Source: Pseudomonas sp. SCA2728.1_7 (GTDB taxonomy: Bacteria; Pseudomonadota; Gammaproteobacteria; Pseudomonadales; Pseudomonadaceae). From it: DNA of 64,000 nucleotides. The stretch spans positions 2,790,001 through 2,854,000 of the forward strand of contig NZ_CP073104.1 of assembly GCF_018138145.1 (NCBI RefSeq), in the 5' to 3' direction. The notes beneath the pieces are model-generated. The model was not told where the DNA came from. It saw only the letters and a list, made by a program, of their open reading frames with translations, and made no database searches. The position numbers and the translations under genes were made by a program. Shown here piece after piece: positions 14,997 through 25,743 of the stretch; positions within the stretch are counted from its first letter, which is position 1, and every line of letters begins with the position of its first letter.

Positions 14997-17900
14997 TCAA
15001 CGGTATTGGAGGAAGACGTTGTCTCGCCCGAACTGGTCACGCAGAGCCTGAATCAAGGCATCCGCCGGGTCGATTCGCCACGTCTCGCCAAACTGCAGCA
15101 AGGTCTTCGCATCCGGGCTGGTGTACTCCATGGTGATCGGGCAAGCGCCGCGGTGACGCTTGAGCAGATCGCCCAACCAGCGTAGCTGATCGCCTTTCAA
15201 GTCCTGAGTCTGAAGCTTCAGACGCAGGCTTTCGGCCAGGTTGGTGCGGGCGTCTTCCATGCTCATCACGCGCTTGACCCGCAGCTTCAGCCCCCCGGAG
15301 AAGTCGTCATTGCTGACCTCGCCTTCGACGACCACCATCGCGTCAGTCTGCAACAACGACTGCGCCGCATGGAACGACTCGGAAAACAGCGAGGCCTCGA
15401 TGCGTCCAGAGCGGTCATCCAGGGTGATGAACCCCATCTTGTCGCCCTTCTTGTTCTTCATGACCCGCAGCGCAATGATCATGCCCGCGACGGTCTGGGT
15501 ATCTCGCGCCGGTTTCAGATCAATGATGCGCTGGCGGGCGAAACGACGGATTTCACCTTCGTATTCATCAATCGGGTGACCGGTCAGGTACAGGCCCAGG
15601 GTGTCTTTCTCTCCTTTGAGCCGCTCCTTGAGCGTCAACTCCTTGGCCTTGCGATGGTTGGCGTAAACGTCAGCGTCTTCTTCGACGAACAGTCCACCGA
15701 ACAGGTCCGAGTGCCCGCTGTCCTGAGTGCGTGCAGTTTGTTCGGCGGCCTTGATCGCCTCTTCCATGGCCGTCAGCAGCACCGCGCGGTTGCGGTCGAT
15801 GTTGGCCTGGTAGGCTTTTTGCTCATCGTGGAAGTACGGGCCAAGGCGATCCAGAGCACCGCTGCGAATCAAGCCGTCGAGCGTGCGTTTGTTGATGCGC
15901 TTGAGGTCGACCCGGGCGCAGAAATCGAACAGATCCTTGAACGGCCCTGCCAGACGCGCCTCAGTGATCGCCTCAACCGGCCCCTCGCCTACGCCTTTGA
16001 TCGCGCCCAGGCCATAAATGATCCGGCCCTCATCGTTCACCGTGAACTTGAACTCCGAAGTATTCACATCCGGCGCGTCGAGACGCAGCTTCATGGTGCG
16101 AATTTCTTCGATCAAGGTCACGACCTTGTCGGTGTTGTGCATATCCGCCGACAGTACCGCAGCCATGAACGGCGCCGGGTAGTGCGTTTTCAGCCAAGCG
16201 GTCTGATAGGAAACCAGACCATAAGCGGCGGAGTGAGACTTGTTGAAACCGTAACCGGCGAATTTTTCCACCAGGTCAAAAATGTTACCCGCGAGATCAG
16301 CGTCAATATTGTTGGTCTTGCAACCTTCAATGAAGCCGCCGCGCTGCTTGGCCATTTCTTCGGGCTTTTTCTTACCCATGGCGCGACGGAGCATGTCCGC
16401 ACCACCTAGTGTGTAACCGGCCATGACCTGGGCAATCTGCATCACCTGTTCCTGATACAGGATGATGCCGTAAGTCGGCGCCAACACAGGCTTGAGGCCT
16501 TCGTATTGGTAATCGGAGTGCGGATACGCCAGCTCGGCGCGACCGTGCTTACGGTTGATAAAGTCGTCAACCATGCCCGATTGCAGTGGGCCCGGACGGA
16601 ACAGGGCCACCAGTGCGATCAAGTCTTCCAGGCAGTCGGGCTTGAGCTTTTTGATCAGCTCTTTCATACCTCGGGACTCAAGCTGGAACACCGCTGTGGT
16701 TTCAGCTTTTTGCAACAACGTATACGTAGGCTTGTCGTCGAGCGGGATGAACGCAATGTCCAACGGCGGCTCGTTGACCTTGGCCCGGTCGCGGTTGATG
16801 GTTTTCAGCGCCCAGTCGATCACCGTCAGCGTGCGCAGACCGAGGAAGTCGAACTTCACCAGACCGGCCGCTTCAACGTCGTCCTTGTCGAACTGGGTTA
16901 CCAGACCGTCACCGGCCTCGTCGCAATAGATCGGCGAGAAGTCAGTCAGTTTGGTCGGTGCGATAACCACACCACCGGCGTGTTTACCGACGTTACGCAC
17001 AACGCCTTCGAGCTTGCGTGCCATCTCCCAGATTTCCGCAGCCTCTTCATCGACCTTGATGAAGTCACGGAGGATCTCTTCCTGCTCGTAGGCTTTTTCC
17101 AGGGTCATGCCGACTTCGAACGGAATCATCTTCGACAGACGATCCGCCAGGCCATAGGACTTGCCCTGCACCCGCGCCACGTCGCGCACCACAGCCTTGG
17201 CGGCCATGGAACCGAAGGTGATGATCTGGCTTACCGCGTTGCGACCGTACTTCTCGGCCACGTAGTCGATCACGCGGTCACGACCGTCCATGCAGAAGTC
17301 GACGTCGAAGTCGGGCATCGAGACCCGTTCCGGGTTAAGGAAACGTTCGAACAGCAGGTCGTATTCCAGCGGGTCGAGGTCGGTGATCTTCTGCACGTAG
17401 GCCACCAGCGATCCGGCACCCGACCCACGGCCGGGACCTACCGGTACGCCGTTGTTCTTGGCCCACTGGATAAAGTCCATAACGATCAGGAAGTAACCGG
17501 GGAAGCCCATCTGGATGATGATATCCAGCTCGAAATTCAAGCGGTCGACGTAGACCTGACGCTTGGCTTCATAGTCTTCGGTGGTGTCTTTGGGCAGCAG
17601 CACCGACAAGCGTTCTTCGAGACCGTCGAAGGAGACTTTTCGGAAATACTCGTCGATGGTCATGCCATCGGGGATCGGGAAGTTGGGCAGGAAGTGAGTG
17701 CCCAGTTTCACTTCGATGTTGCAGCGCTTGGCGATCTCGACGGTGTTTTCGATGGCGTCGGGAATATCGCTGAACAGCTCGATCATCTCCTCGGCGCTTT
17801 TCAGGTATTGCTGATCGCTGTAATTCTTCGAACGCCGCGGATCGTCGAGGGCGCGGCCCTCACCGATGCACACGCGGGTTTCGTGGGCGGCGAAATCTTC

Positions 17901-18518
17901 CTGCTTGATGAAACGTACATCGTTGGTCGCCACCAGCGGCGCGCCGAGTTTGTCGGCGAGGGCGACGGCACCGTGCAGTTGCTCTTCATCGTTAGGACGG
18001 TTGGTGCGCTGGATTTCCAGATAGAAACGATCCGGGAACACCGCCATCCATTCACGCGCCAGCACTTCGGCTTCGGCCGGATTGCCGCCGATCATGGCCA
18101 TGCCGATCTCGCCTTCTTTGGCGGCGGACAGCATGATCAGGCCTTCGTTGGCTTCAGCAACCCACTCACGCTCGACAATGATCATGCCGTTGCGCTGACC
18201 TTCGATGAAACCGCGCGAGATCAACTCGGTGAGGTTGCGATAGCCCTTGGCGTTCATCACCAACAGGCTGAGCCGGCTCAGCGGTGCGTCCGGGTCCTTG
18301 TTCGACAGCCACAGGTCGGCGCCGCAAATCGGCTTGATGCCGGCGCCCATGGTGTTTTTATAGAATTTGACCAGAGAACACATGTTGTTCTGGTCGGTGA
18401 CCGCGACCGCCGGCATGTTCATGGCCGTCAGCGCCTTGACCAGCGGCTTGATCCGTACCAGCCCGTCGACCAGGGAGTATTCAGTGTGCAGGCGTAGATG
18501 AACGAATGAAGCCGGCAT
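14997..18518 (-). CDS. dnaE: DNA polymerase III subunit alpha
   Basis: Replicative polymerase catalytic subunit. The 1173-residue protein has an N-terminal PHP domain (FVHLRLHTEYSLVDGL), the polymerase aspartates in MPDFDVDFCMDGRDRV (~400), the palm segment GPGRGSGAGSLVAY, a later OB-fold and a C-terminal tau-binding region. Length equals that of other Pseudomonas DnaE proteins, and no frameshift is seen. It is separated from rnhB by a short spacer with a terminator, so it probably has its own promoter there. Confidence 0.98.
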   Translation of the reverse strand: MPASFVHLRLHTEYSLVDGLVRIKPLVKALTAMNMPAVAVTDQNNMCSLVKFYKNTMGAGIKPICGADLWLSNKDPDAPLSRLSLLVMNAKGYRNLTELISRGFIEGQRNGMIIVEREWVAEANEGLIMLSAAKEGEIGMAMIGGNPAEAEVLAREWMAVFPDRFYLEIQRTNRPNDEEQLHGAVALADKLGAPLVATNDVRFIKQEDFAAHETRVCIGEGRALDDPRRSKNYSDQQYLKSAEEMIELFSDIPDAIENTVEIAKRCNIEVKLGTHFLPNFPIPDGMTIDEYFRKVSFDGLEERLSVLLPKDTTEDYEAKRQVYVDRLNFELDIIIQMGFPGYFLIVMDFIQWAKNNGVPVGPGRGSGAGSLVAYVQKITDLDPLEYDLLFERFLNPERVSMPDFDVDFCMDGRDRVIDYVAEKYGRNAVSQIITFGSMAAKAVVRDVARVQGKSYGLADRLSKMIPFEVGMTLEKAYEQEEILRDFIKVDEEAAEIWEMARKLEGVVRNVGKHAGGVVIAPTKLTDFSPIYCDEAGDGLVTQFDKDDVEAAGLVKFDFLGLRTLTVIDWALKTINRDRAKVNEPPLDIAFIPLDDKPTYTLLQKAETTAVFQLESRGMKELIKKLKPDCLEDLIALVALFRPGPLQSGMVDDFINRKHGRAELAYPHSDYQYEGLKPVLAPTYGIILYQEQVMQIAQVMAGYTLGGADMLRRAMGKKKPEEMAKQRGGFIEGCKTNNIDADLAGNIFDLVEKFAGYGFNKSHSAAYGLVSYQTAWLKTHYPAPFMAAVLSADMHNTDKVVTLIEEIRTMKLRLDAPDVNTSEFKFTVNDEGRIIYGLGAIKGVGEGPVEAITEARLAGPFKDLFDFCARVDLKRINKRTLDGLIRSGALDRLGPYFHDEQKAYQANIDRNRAVLLTAMEEAIKAAEQTARTQDSGHSDLFGGLFVEEDADVYANHRKAKELTLKERLKGEKDTLGLYLTGHPIDEYEGEIRRFARQRIIDLKPARDTQTVAGMIIALRVMKNKKGDKMGFITLDDRSGRIEASLFSESFHAAQSLLQTDAMVVVEGEVSNDDFSGGLKLRVKRVMSMEDARTNLAESLRLKLQTQDLKGDQLRWLGDLLKRHRGACPITMEYTSPDAKTLLQFGETWRIDPADALIQALRDQFGRDNVFLQYR

Positions 18519-18549
18519 AGTGATCCTGTCCAGTTACATAGAGACAACA

Positions 18550-18571
18550 AGGCCCGGATTGTACCGGGCCT
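18550..18571 (-). terminator. Hairpin terminator after rnhB
   Basis: AGGCCCGG, a 6-base loop and CCGGGCCT make an 8-bp GC-rich stem, followed on the minus strand by TGTTGTCTC. It lies between the rnhB stop and the dnaE start. Confidence 0.65.
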
Positions 18572-18594
18572 CGAACAAAACATCAGCCTTGCGA

Positions 18595-19236
18595 CTAAAC
18601 CTGTGTCAGGCCTTCCAGCGCTTCATAAGCCTGACGCACCGGGGCGAACGAGCGCCGGTGAATCGGCGTAGGGCCAAGACGCACCAACGCTTCCAGATGA
18701 ACGGGCGTCGGGTAGCCTTTATGGCCACCGATGCCGTAACCCGGGTAGATCAATTCGAACGCAGCCATTTCACGGTCGCGACTGACTTTGGCCAGAATCG
18801 ACGCCGCAGCGATAGCCGGGACCTTGCCGTCGCCCTGCACCACCGCTTCGGCGCGCATCGGCAGTTGCGGACAGCGGTTGCCGTCGATCATCGCCAGTTT
18901 TGGCTGAATGTGCAGGCCGGCCACCGCGCGCTGCATGGCCAACATGGTTGCGTGCAAAATGTTCAGCTCGTCGATTTCTTCGACTTCGGCGCGGGCAATG
19001 CACCAGCTCAGGGACTTCTCGATGATTTCGTCGTAGAGCTTTTCGCGCTTGGCTTCGGTGAGTTTCTTCGAGTCGTTGAGGCCGAGAATCGGCCGGTTCG
19101 GATCAAGGATCACCGCCGCCGTCACCACCGCACCGCACAAAGGGCCACGACCGACTTCATCAACGCCGGCCACCAGTTCTTCAACTTCGGCGACCAAGGT
19201 GAAATCCAGGCCCATCTGCATGCTTGTCTTGCTCAT
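18595..19236 (-). CDS. rnhB: Ribonuclease HII
   Basis: Cleaves RNA in RNA-DNA hybrids, including single misincorporated ribonucleotides. The DE pair lies at residues 26-27 in [13 protein letters not shown], with [22 protein letters not shown] sequence, IDGNRCP, and [14 protein letters not shown] in the C-terminal half. The start at 19236 is favoured because its ATG overlaps the lpxB stop as ATGA; MQMGLDF at residue 6 is an alternative. It ends the lpxD-fabZ-lpxA-lpxB-rnhB series before a terminator. Confidence 0.94.
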   Translation of the reverse strand: MSKTSMQMGLDFTLVAEVEELVAGVDEVGRGPLCGAVVTAAVILDPNRPILGLNDSKKLTEAKREKLYDEIIEKSLSWCIARAEVEEIDELNILHATMLAMQRAVAGLHIQPKLAMIDGNRCPQLPMRAEAVVQGDGKVPAIAAASILAKVSRDREMAAFELIYPGYGIGGHKGYPTPVHLEALVRLGPTPIHRRSFAPVRQAYEALEGLTQV

Positions 19237-20363
19237 CGTGTCTGACCGATCAGGTTAAGGACGGCGTCCGCCGCCTGATTGGAGGCGTCCAGCCGCAATG
19301 TGCGGTGAATCTCATCAAAGCCGCGCGTCTGTTCTTCGCCACCTTCGATCAATGGCGACAGGGTCTGCGCCAGTGCTTCGACCGTCGCATCATCCTGCAA
19401 CAATTCCGGGACCAGCAGACGCTGGGCTAGCAGGTTCGGCAGGGACACGTACGGGCTCTTGACCATGCGCTTGAGAATCCAGAACGTCAGCGGCGCCAAA
19501 CGGTACGCCACTACCATCGGGCGCTTGTATAGCAGCGCCTCAAGGGTAGCGGTGCCGGAGGCGATCAACACGGCGTTGCACGCGGCCAGGGCCAGATGGG
19601 ATTTGCCGTCGAGCAAGGTCACCGGCAGATCACGGCCGGCAAGCAACTCTTCAAGTTGCGCGCGGCGCTCCGGGTTGGCACACGGGATGACAAAGCGCAA
19701 ACCCGGGCGCAACGCACGCAGGCGTTCGGCAGTATCAAGGAACAGCGCACCCAGTCGAGACACTTCGCCGCCGCGACTGCCGGGCATCAACGCCACCAGC
19801 GGGCCGTCGGGCAGGCCCAGCTCGGCACGGGCCGCAGCACGATCGGCCTCCAATGGAATGGTATCGGCCAGGGTGTGACCGACGAACCGCACTGGCACGC
19901 CCATCTCTTCGTAAAATTTTGCTTCGAACGGCAGCAGCGTCAGCATCAGGTCACAGCCTTCGCGGATCTTCAGCACACGCTTCTGCCGCCACGCCCACAC
20001 CGAAGGGCTGACGTAATGCACGGTTTTGATCCCGGCCTGACGTAGCTTCAATTCAATGTTGAGATTGAAGTCCGGCGCGTCGATACCGATGAACGCGTCT
20101 GGCTTCTCGGCGATCAGCGTGGCGATCAGGTCTTTGCGGCGTTTGAGCAATTCGCGCAGCCGGCCGAGAACTTCCACCAGGCCCATGACCGACAAGCGTT
20201 CCATGGGAAAGTAGGACGTCAGGCCTTCGGCCTGCATTAACGGACCACCGACGCCGATGAACTCGACCGCCGGATGCTGTGCCTTGAGCGCGCGCATGAG
20301 GCCGGCGCCGAGAATGTCACCGGAAGCTTCACCCGCCACCAGCGCAATACGCAGATTGGCCAT
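19233..20363 (-). CDS. lpxB: Lipid-A-disaccharide synthase
   Basis: Inner-membrane-associated GT19 glycosyltransferase that joins UDP-diacylglucosamine and lipid X to form the lipid A disaccharide. The 376-aa product starts with [17 protein letters not shown] and has [25 protein letters not shown] and [10 protein letters not shown], all typical of LpxB. It is 2 bp from lpxA and overlaps rnhB, so it is tightly co-transcribed. Confidence 0.97.
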   Translation of the reverse strand: MANLRIALVAGEASGDILGAGLMRALKAQHPAVEFIGVGGPLMQAEGLTSYFPMERLSVMGLVEVLGRLRELLKRRKDLIATLIAEKPDAFIGIDAPDFNLNIELKLRQAGIKTVHYVSPSVWAWRQKRVLKIREGCDLMLTLLPFEAKFYEEMGVPVRFVGHTLADTIPLEADRAAARAELGLPDGPLVALMPGSRGGEVSRLGALFLDTAERLRALRPGLRFVIPCANPERRAQLEELLAGRDLPVTLLDGKSHLALAACNAVLIASGTATLEALLYKRPMVVAYRLAPLTFWILKRMVKSPYVSLPNLLAQRLLVPELLQDDATVEALAQTLSPLIEGGEEQTRGFDEIHRTLRLDASNQAADAVLNLIGQTR

Positions 20364-20365
20364 GA

Positions 20366-21142
20366 TCAGCGAGTGATGCCGCGAGTCGACGACTGAATGG
20401 AGTCACGGAATATCGCGACTTCCGGGAACTGCGCAGCAGGCTCGGCCAACTCGGCCAATGCCTGTTCAACCGTAAGGCCTTGGCGATAGACGGTTTTGTA
20501 AGCGCGACGCAGGGTGTGGATCGCGTCCTCACTGAAACCGCGACGGCGCATGCCTTCGAAGTTCATGCTGCGCGCTTCGGCCGGGTTGCCGAACACGGTG
20601 ACGAACGCCGGAACGTCCTTGCCGATGGCGGTGCCCATGCCGGAAAAGCTGTGAGCGCCAATGTGGCAATACTGATGAACCAGAGTAAACCCGGAGAGGA
20701 TCGCCCAGTCATCCACGTGCACATGGCCGGCCAACGCGGTGTTGTTGACCAGAATGCAGTGGTTGCCGATGACGCTGTCGTGACCGATATGGGCATAGGC
20801 CATGATCAGGTTGTGATCGCCCAGCGTGGTTTCCGAACGGTCCTGAACGGTGCCACGGTGGATCGTCACGCCTTCGCGGATGACGTTGTGGTCACCGATC
20901 ACCAGACGGGTTTCTTCGCCTTTGTATTTCAGATCGGGCGTGTCTTCGCCTACCGAGGAAAACTGGTAGATGCGATTGTGCTTGCCGATGCGGGTCGGGC
21001 CTTTGAGGATTACATGCGGCCCAATCACGGTACCCTCGCCGATTTCCACACCTGCGCCGATGATCGACCACGGGCCGACCTCGACGCCATCAGCCAGGAC
21101 GGCCGATGGATCGATGATTGCGCGAGGGTCAATCAAACTCAT
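20366..21142 (-). CDS. lpxA: UDP-N-acetylglucosamine O-acyltransferase
   Basis: First enzyme of lipid A synthesis, adding a 3-hydroxyacyl chain from ACP to UDP-GlcNAc. The 258-residue protein is a left-handed beta-helix built of hexapeptide repeats from about residue 3 to 190 ([19 protein letters not shown]), with the conserved HRGTVQ and [13 protein letters not shown] segments, and a helical C-terminal domain. The start overlaps the fabZ stop as ATGA, and it runs into lpxB after 2 bp. Confidence 0.97.
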   Translation of the reverse strand: MSLIDPRAIIDPSAVLADGVEVGPWSIIGAGVEIGEGTVIGPHVILKGPTRIGKHNRIYQFSSVGEDTPDLKYKGEETRLVIGDHNVIREGVTIHRGTVQDRSETTLGDHNLIMAYAHIGHDSVIGNHCILVNNTALAGHVHVDDWAILSGFTLVHQYCHIGAHSFSGMGTAIGKDVPAFVTVFGNPAEARSMNFEGMRRRGFSEDAIHTLRRAYKTVYRQGLTVEQALAELAEPAAQFPEVAIFRDSIQSSTRGITR

Positions 21143-21579
21143 AGCTTGCGTTCCGCGCAGATGATTTCAGCCGAGCAGACCGGCTTGCCATCGACCGAAG
21201 CCTGGCATTCGAACTTCCAGATCTGACGCTTGCAGCTGATGAACTTGGCTTCAAGAATCAGTTGATCGCCCGGCAACACCGGCTGGCGGAAGCGCAGCTT
21301 GTCGGAACCGACGAAGTAATAAAGCGTGCCATCGGCAGGCTTCACATCGAGCATTTTGAAACCGAGGATCCCGGCAGCCTGAGCCATCGCTTCGATGATC
21401 AGTACGCCCGGCATGATTGGATGCGCCGGGAAGTGACCATTGAAGAACGGTTCATTGATGCTGACATTCTTGTAGGCGCGAATGCGCTTGCCTTCAGTGT
21501 CCAGTTCCACCACCCGGTCCACCAGCAGGAACGGGTAACGGTGAGGCAGGTATTCGCGAATCTCGTTGATGTCCATCAT
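21139..21579 (-). CDS. fabZ: 3-hydroxyacyl-[acyl-carrier-protein] dehydratase FabZ
   Basis: Dehydrates 3-hydroxyacyl-ACP in fatty acid elongation, competing with LpxA for the same substrate. The 146-residue hot-dog protein has H49 and E63 in [12 protein letters not shown] and [10 protein letters not shown]. It starts [21 protein letters not shown]. It lies between lpxD and lpxA, overlapping lpxA by 4 bp, which ties the two competing activities to one message. Confidence 0.97.
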   Translation of the reverse strand: MMDINEIREYLPHRYPFLLVDRVVELDTEGKRIRAYKNVSINEPFFNGHFPAHPIMPGVLIIEAMAQAAGILGFKMLDVKPADGTLYYFVGSDKLRFRQPVLPGDQLILEAKFISCKRQIWKFECQASVDGKPVCSAEIICAERKL

Positions 21580-21685
21580 TTCGGGGGGAAGCCTATGTAA
21601 AGATTGGGAGCGCGACTGAAGCGCACTCCTCTAGCAAATCAAGGAGGCAGTCTAGAGGCTGTGCACACTTGATATGGAAATGGTA

Positions 21686-22741
21686 TCAGCCATCTGATGA
21701 AGCATTGCCGTCAGGGGTCACTTCCCCTACGCGCTTTTCCAGCTGTTTCAACCGTCGCGCGATGTCATCGAGCTGACGGATGCGGGCCGCGCTTTTGCGC
21801 CATTCGGCCGCCGGTTGCATGGCTGTGCCGGAAGAATAGGCGCCTGGCTCGGTAATCGAGTGGGTCACCATGGTCATCCCGGTCAGGAAAACGTTGTCGC
21901 AAATATCAATGTGGCCGACCAGGCCAACACCGCCAGCGAGCATGCAGTGCTTGCCGATTTTGGTGCTACCGGAAATGCCAACACACGCGGCCATGGCGGT
22001 GTGATCACCAACCTGAACGTTGTGGGCGATCTGGATCTGGTTGTCGAGCTTCACACCATTGCCGATCACGGTATCGGCCAGAGCGCCGCGGTCGATGGCG
22101 GTGTTCACGCCAATCTCGACATCGTCGCCGATGGTCACGCCACCGATCTGCGCGATTTTCTGCCAGATACCTTTTTCGTTGGCAAAGCCGAAGCCTTCAC
22201 CGCCGAGTACGGCACCGGACTGAATCACCACACGCTTGCCGATGCGCACGTCGTGATACAGCGTCACGCGCGGGGCAAGCCAGCCGCCTTCACCGATTTC
22301 GCTGCGGGCTCCGACGACGCAATGCGCGCCCAGCGTCACTTGCGCACCAATTCGCGCACCGGCCTCGATCACCACAAATGGGCCGATGCTGGCGGTTGGA
22401 TCAACCACCGCGTCCGCCGCAATGACCGCTGACGGATGAATACCCGCAGTGGCTTTTGGCTTGGGATCGAACAGATGAGAGATTCGCGCGTAAGCCAGGT
22501 AAGGATCCGGCACCACCAACGCATTACCGGCAAAACCTTCGGCATCAGCTTCTTTGAGCAGCAATGCAGCTGCCTGCGAGCCCGCCAGGTATTTGCGATA
22601 TTGAGGGTTTGCCAGAAAGCTCAACTGAGCTGGGCCAGCCTCTTGCAAAGTGGCTAGCCCAGTAATTTTCGTCTCAGGGTCGCCACGCAGGGTGGCGCCG
22701 AGGAACTCGGCCAACTGGCCGAGCTTGATAGTCACGGTCAT
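21686..22741 (-). CDS. lpxD: UDP-3-O-acylglucosamine N-acyltransferase
   Basis: Third acylation step of lipid A synthesis. The 351-residue product has an N-terminal uridine-binding domain ([17 protein letters not shown]), a hexapeptide beta-helix from about 100 to 300 with the catalytic His region ([16 protein letters not shown]), and a C-terminal helix ([17 protein letters not shown]). It lies 3 bp after skp and about 100 bp before fabZ; that gap contains a small CTCTAG/CTAGAG dyad. Confidence 0.97.
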   Translation of the reverse strand: MTVTIKLGQLAEFLGATLRGDPETKITGLATLQEAGPAQLSFLANPQYRKYLAGSQAAALLLKEADAEGFAGNALVVPDPYLAYARISHLFDPKPKATAGIHPSAVIAADAVVDPTASIGPFVVIEAGARIGAQVTLGAHCVVGARSEIGEGGWLAPRVTLYHDVRIGKRVVIQSGAVLGGEGFGFANEKGIWQKIAQIGGVTIGDDVEIGVNTAIDRGALADTVIGNGVKLDNQIQIAHNVQVGDHTAMAACVGISGSTKIGKHCMLAGGVGLVGHIDICDNVFLTGMTMVTHSITEPGAYSSGTAMQPAAEWRKSAARIRQLDDIARRLKQLEKRVGEVTPDGNASSDG

Positions 22742-22744
22742 GGG

Positions 22745-23248
22745 TTACTTCAGCTGATTCATGCGCTCGATTACCTGGCGCGTGATGTCGTACTGAGGTT
22801 TGACATCGATGACTGCGCCACGCTCGAACACCAGGTCAAAACCACCTTTCTTGATGACTTCTTCCACTGCGCTGTCCAGCTTCGGCTTCAGTTGCTTGAG
22901 CATTTCGCGGTCGGCAACAGCTTTGGCTTCGTTCAGCTCTTTGGACTGGAACTGGAAGTCGCGGGCCTTTTGCTTGAATTCCAACTCCAGACGCTCACGC
23001 TCACCTTGCTGCATTTTGTCGCCACCGGCCATCAGACGATCCTGAATACCCTTGGCGCTGCTTTCCAGCGTTTTCAGCTTGGTCAGTTGCGGACCGAACT
23101 TCTTCTCGGCATCCACGGCGTATTTCTTCGCAGCGTCGGATTCCAGCAAAGCCATCTGATAGTTCAGAACGGCAATTTTCATGTCGGCAAATGCCGGGCC
23201 TGCCACCATCAAGGAGGCCAGGAGAACCAATTGAGTCAACTTACGCAC
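22745..23248 (-). CDS. skp: Periplasmic OmpH/Skp-family chaperone
   Basis: Trimeric periplasmic holdase that carries unfolded outer-membrane proteins to the BAM complex. The 167-residue protein has a signal peptide (MRKLTQLVLLASLMVAGPAFA), a short beta part (MKIAVLNYQMALLESDAAKKY) and a long helical section rich in Lys, Glu and Gln that would form the tentacle arms. It lies between bamA and lpxD, the conserved location of skp/ompH. Confidence 0.94.
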   Translation of the reverse strand: MRKLTQLVLLASLMVAGPAFADMKIAVLNYQMALLESDAAKKYAVDAEKKFGPQLTKLKTLESSAKGIQDRLMAGGDKMQQGERERLELEFKQKARDFQFQSKELNEAKAVADREMLKQLKPKLDSAVEEVIKKGGFDLVFERGAVIDVKPQYDITRQVIERMNQLK

Positions 23249-23293
23249 GATGCACTCCTACAAAATCCATTGTCGTTATCTTGGGTCAGACAC

Positions 23294-25669
23294 TTAGAAC
23301 GTCTGGCCGAGGGAGAATTGGAACACTTGAGTTTCAGCCTCATCCGGCTTCTTGATCGGCATGGCCAACGCGAAGCTCAGAGGACCCAGTGCGGTGACCC
23401 AGGTCACACCCACACCAACGGAACTGGCCATGTTGCTCAGGCTGATGTCGTTGCACTTGGTGTTCGACGTCGAGCCGTTCGCATTGGTAGTGTCCTTGCA
23501 CTGCGAGTCAAATACGTTACCCACATCCCAGAATACCGAAGTACGCAGGGAACGCTGATCTTTCACGAATGGCAGCGGGAACAGAACCTCGACACCACCC
23601 TGGATCAGGACGTTACCACCGAACGGCAGTGGATCCTGATCCGGGTCAGCCAGCGTACCCGGGTTGTTACCACGGCTCGGCGTACTGCGCGGGCCAAGCG
23701 TACTGTCCTTGAAGCCACGAACCGAGTTGAAACCACCAGCATAGTAGTTTTCATAGAACGGCAAGCCGTCGGTTCCACCGTAGCCATCGCCATAACCCAG
23801 CTCGGTGTGCAGACGCAGGGTGTAGTTTTCGCTGATCGGCTGGAACAGCTGACCACGGTAATCGAGTTTGTAGAACGACAGATCGCTGCCCGGCACGGTG
23901 GTTTCCAGGGTCAGGCTCTGGGAACGACCACGGGTCGGCAGCACGCCTTTGTTCAGGGTCGATTCGGACCAGCCGGCCGACGCCTTGAAGTTCAGGTACT
24001 TGTCGCCTTCCTTGTTTACGAAGTCGAAAATCTCGTCAACGGTGTAGGTACCGGTCTTGATCTCGTCCTGCTGAACCGACAGGCCAAAGGTCAGACGCGA
24101 AGTCTCGCTGATCGGGTAGCCAACGTTCACGCCGGCACCCAGGCTGTCTACCGCATAGCTTGCTACGTCGACGTCGAGGTCTTTGTAGTCAGTGGTGCGA
24201 TAGAACGCGTTGTAACCCAGGCTCACGCCATCGGCAGTCCAGTACGGGTCAACGTAGCCGAAGTTGTAGCGGCTCTGGTATTCGCTGCGGGTCAGACCGA
24301 TGCTGACGCGGTTACCGGTACCAAGGAAGTTGTTCTGGGTGATCGAACCACCGAGGATCAGACCGGCGCTCTGGGCGAAACCGACACTGGCGGTAATCGA
24401 ACCGGAAGCCTGTTCTTCAACGGCATAGTTCACGTCAACCTGGTCGTCGACACCCGGAACAGCCGGGGTTTCGACGTTGACTTCTTTAAAGAAGCCCAGA
24501 CGCTCAAGACGGGTCTTGGACTGGTCGATCAGGTAAGTCGAAGCCCAGCCACCTTCCATCTGACGCATTTCACGACGCAGCACTTCGTCTTCGGACTTGG
24601 TGTTGCCACGGAAGTTGATGCGGTTGACGTAGGCACGCTTGCCCGGATCGACAGCAAACAGGATGTCCACAGTGTGGTCGTCATCGTGTGGCTGAGGAAC
24701 ACCGTTGACGTTGGCGAAGGTGTAGCCCTCGTTACCCAGACGACGGGTGATCAGCTCGGACGTGGTGGTCATCAGTTTGCGCGAGAACACCTGCCCCTTC
24801 TGCACCAGCAGCAGGGACTTGACCTGATCTTCAGGGACTTTCAGATCACCACTGAGCTTGACGTCACGAACGGTGTACTTCTCGCCTTCGGTGACGTTGA
24901 CGGTGATGTAGACGTGTTTTTTGTCCGGGGTGATCGACACCTGGGTCGAAGCGATATCCATGTTGATATAGCCACGGTCCAGGTAGTAGGAACGCAGACG
25001 CTCCAGGTCACCGGAAAGCTTTTCACGGGCGTACTTGTCATCGTTCTTGAAGAACGACAGCCAGTTGGTGGTTTTCAGTTCGAACAGGTCGGTCAGGTCT
25101 TCCTCAGGGAAAACCGTGTTGCCCACCACGTTGATGTGCTGAATGGCCGCAACAGTGCCTTCGTTGATCTTCACTTTCAGGCCGACACGGTTACGCGGTT
25201 GCGATACCACTTCGGTATCGACCGTAGCCGAGTAGCGACCTTGCGCGACGTACTGACGCTGCAGTTCGTTACGCACGCCTTCAAGGGTGGCGCGCTGGAA
25301 GATCTCGCCTTCGGCCAGACCGGATTGCTTGAGACCTTTCATCAGGTCTTCAGTCGAGATCGCCTTGTTGCCTTCGATTTCGATACTGGCGACCGACGGA
25401 CGCTCGACGACCGTGATGACCAGAACGTTGCCTTCGCGGCCCAGCTGGATATCTTGAAAGAAACCGGTTTTGAACAACGCACGAGTGGATTCCACCAGGC
25501 GACGATCATCCGCCTGCTCACCGACGTTCAACGGCAAGGCACCAAAGACGCTACCCGCGGAGACCCGCTGGAGGCCATTGACGCGAATATCAGAGATAGT
25601 GAAGGACTCGGCGTGAACTTCGGCGATCATCAATACGGTGAGAACCGCAGTTAGCAGCAGACGTTTCAT
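23294..25669 (-). CDS. bamA: Outer membrane protein assembly factor BamA
   Basis: Essential Omp85 protein that inserts beta-barrels into the outer membrane. The 791-residue product has a signal peptide (MKRLLLTAVLTVLMIAEVHA), five POTRA domains over about residues 22-420, and a C-terminal 16-stranded barrel ending in FQFSLGQTF with the terminal aromatic. GLTRSEYQSRYNFGYVDPY and the loop-6 region fit the family. The start at MKRLLL was chosen because it begins the signal peptide; an in-frame start nine codons upstream lacks that fit. Confidence 0.97.
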   Translation of the reverse strand: MKRLLLTAVLTVLMIAEVHAESFTISDIRVNGLQRVSAGSVFGALPLNVGEQADDRRLVESTRALFKTGFFQDIQLGREGNVLVITVVERPSVASIEIEGNKAISTEDLMKGLKQSGLAEGEIFQRATLEGVRNELQRQYVAQGRYSATVDTEVVSQPRNRVGLKVKINEGTVAAIQHINVVGNTVFPEEDLTDLFELKTTNWLSFFKNDDKYAREKLSGDLERLRSYYLDRGYINMDIASTQVSITPDKKHVYITVNVTEGEKYTVRDVKLSGDLKVPEDQVKSLLLVQKGQVFSRKLMTTTSELITRRLGNEGYTFANVNGVPQPHDDDHTVDILFAVDPGKRAYVNRINFRGNTKSEDEVLRREMRQMEGGWASTYLIDQSKTRLERLGFFKEVNVETPAVPGVDDQVDVNYAVEEQASGSITASVGFAQSAGLILGGSITQNNFLGTGNRVSIGLTRSEYQSRYNFGYVDPYWTADGVSLGYNAFYRTTDYKDLDVDVASYAVDSLGAGVNVGYPISETSRLTFGLSVQQDEIKTGTYTVDEIFDFVNKEGDKYLNFKASAGWSESTLNKGVLPTRGRSQSLTLETTVPGSDLSFYKLDYRGQLFQPISENYTLRLHTELGYGDGYGGTDGLPFYENYYAGGFNSVRGFKDSTLGPRSTPSRGNNPGTLADPDQDPLPFGGNVLIQGGVEVLFPLPFVKDQRSLRTSVFWDVGNVFDSQCKDTTNANGSTSNTKCNDISLSNMASSVGVGVTWVTALGPLSFALAMPIKKPDEAETQVFQFSLGQTF

Positions 25670-25743
25670 GAAGTCCTTTCTTATTCCAACTGGCAATAAA
25701 CAAACTGCCGCAAAATGCGGCAGATTCGCAATTCAGCGAAGCG

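Noticed and set aside
16506..18497. 663-codon frame opposite dnaE
   Set aside because: Antisense shadow of a certain gene in GC-rich DNA. The same applies to long frames opposite glnD (34389-37241), bamA (22892-25654), ndvB (44994-46970), pyrG and mexK.
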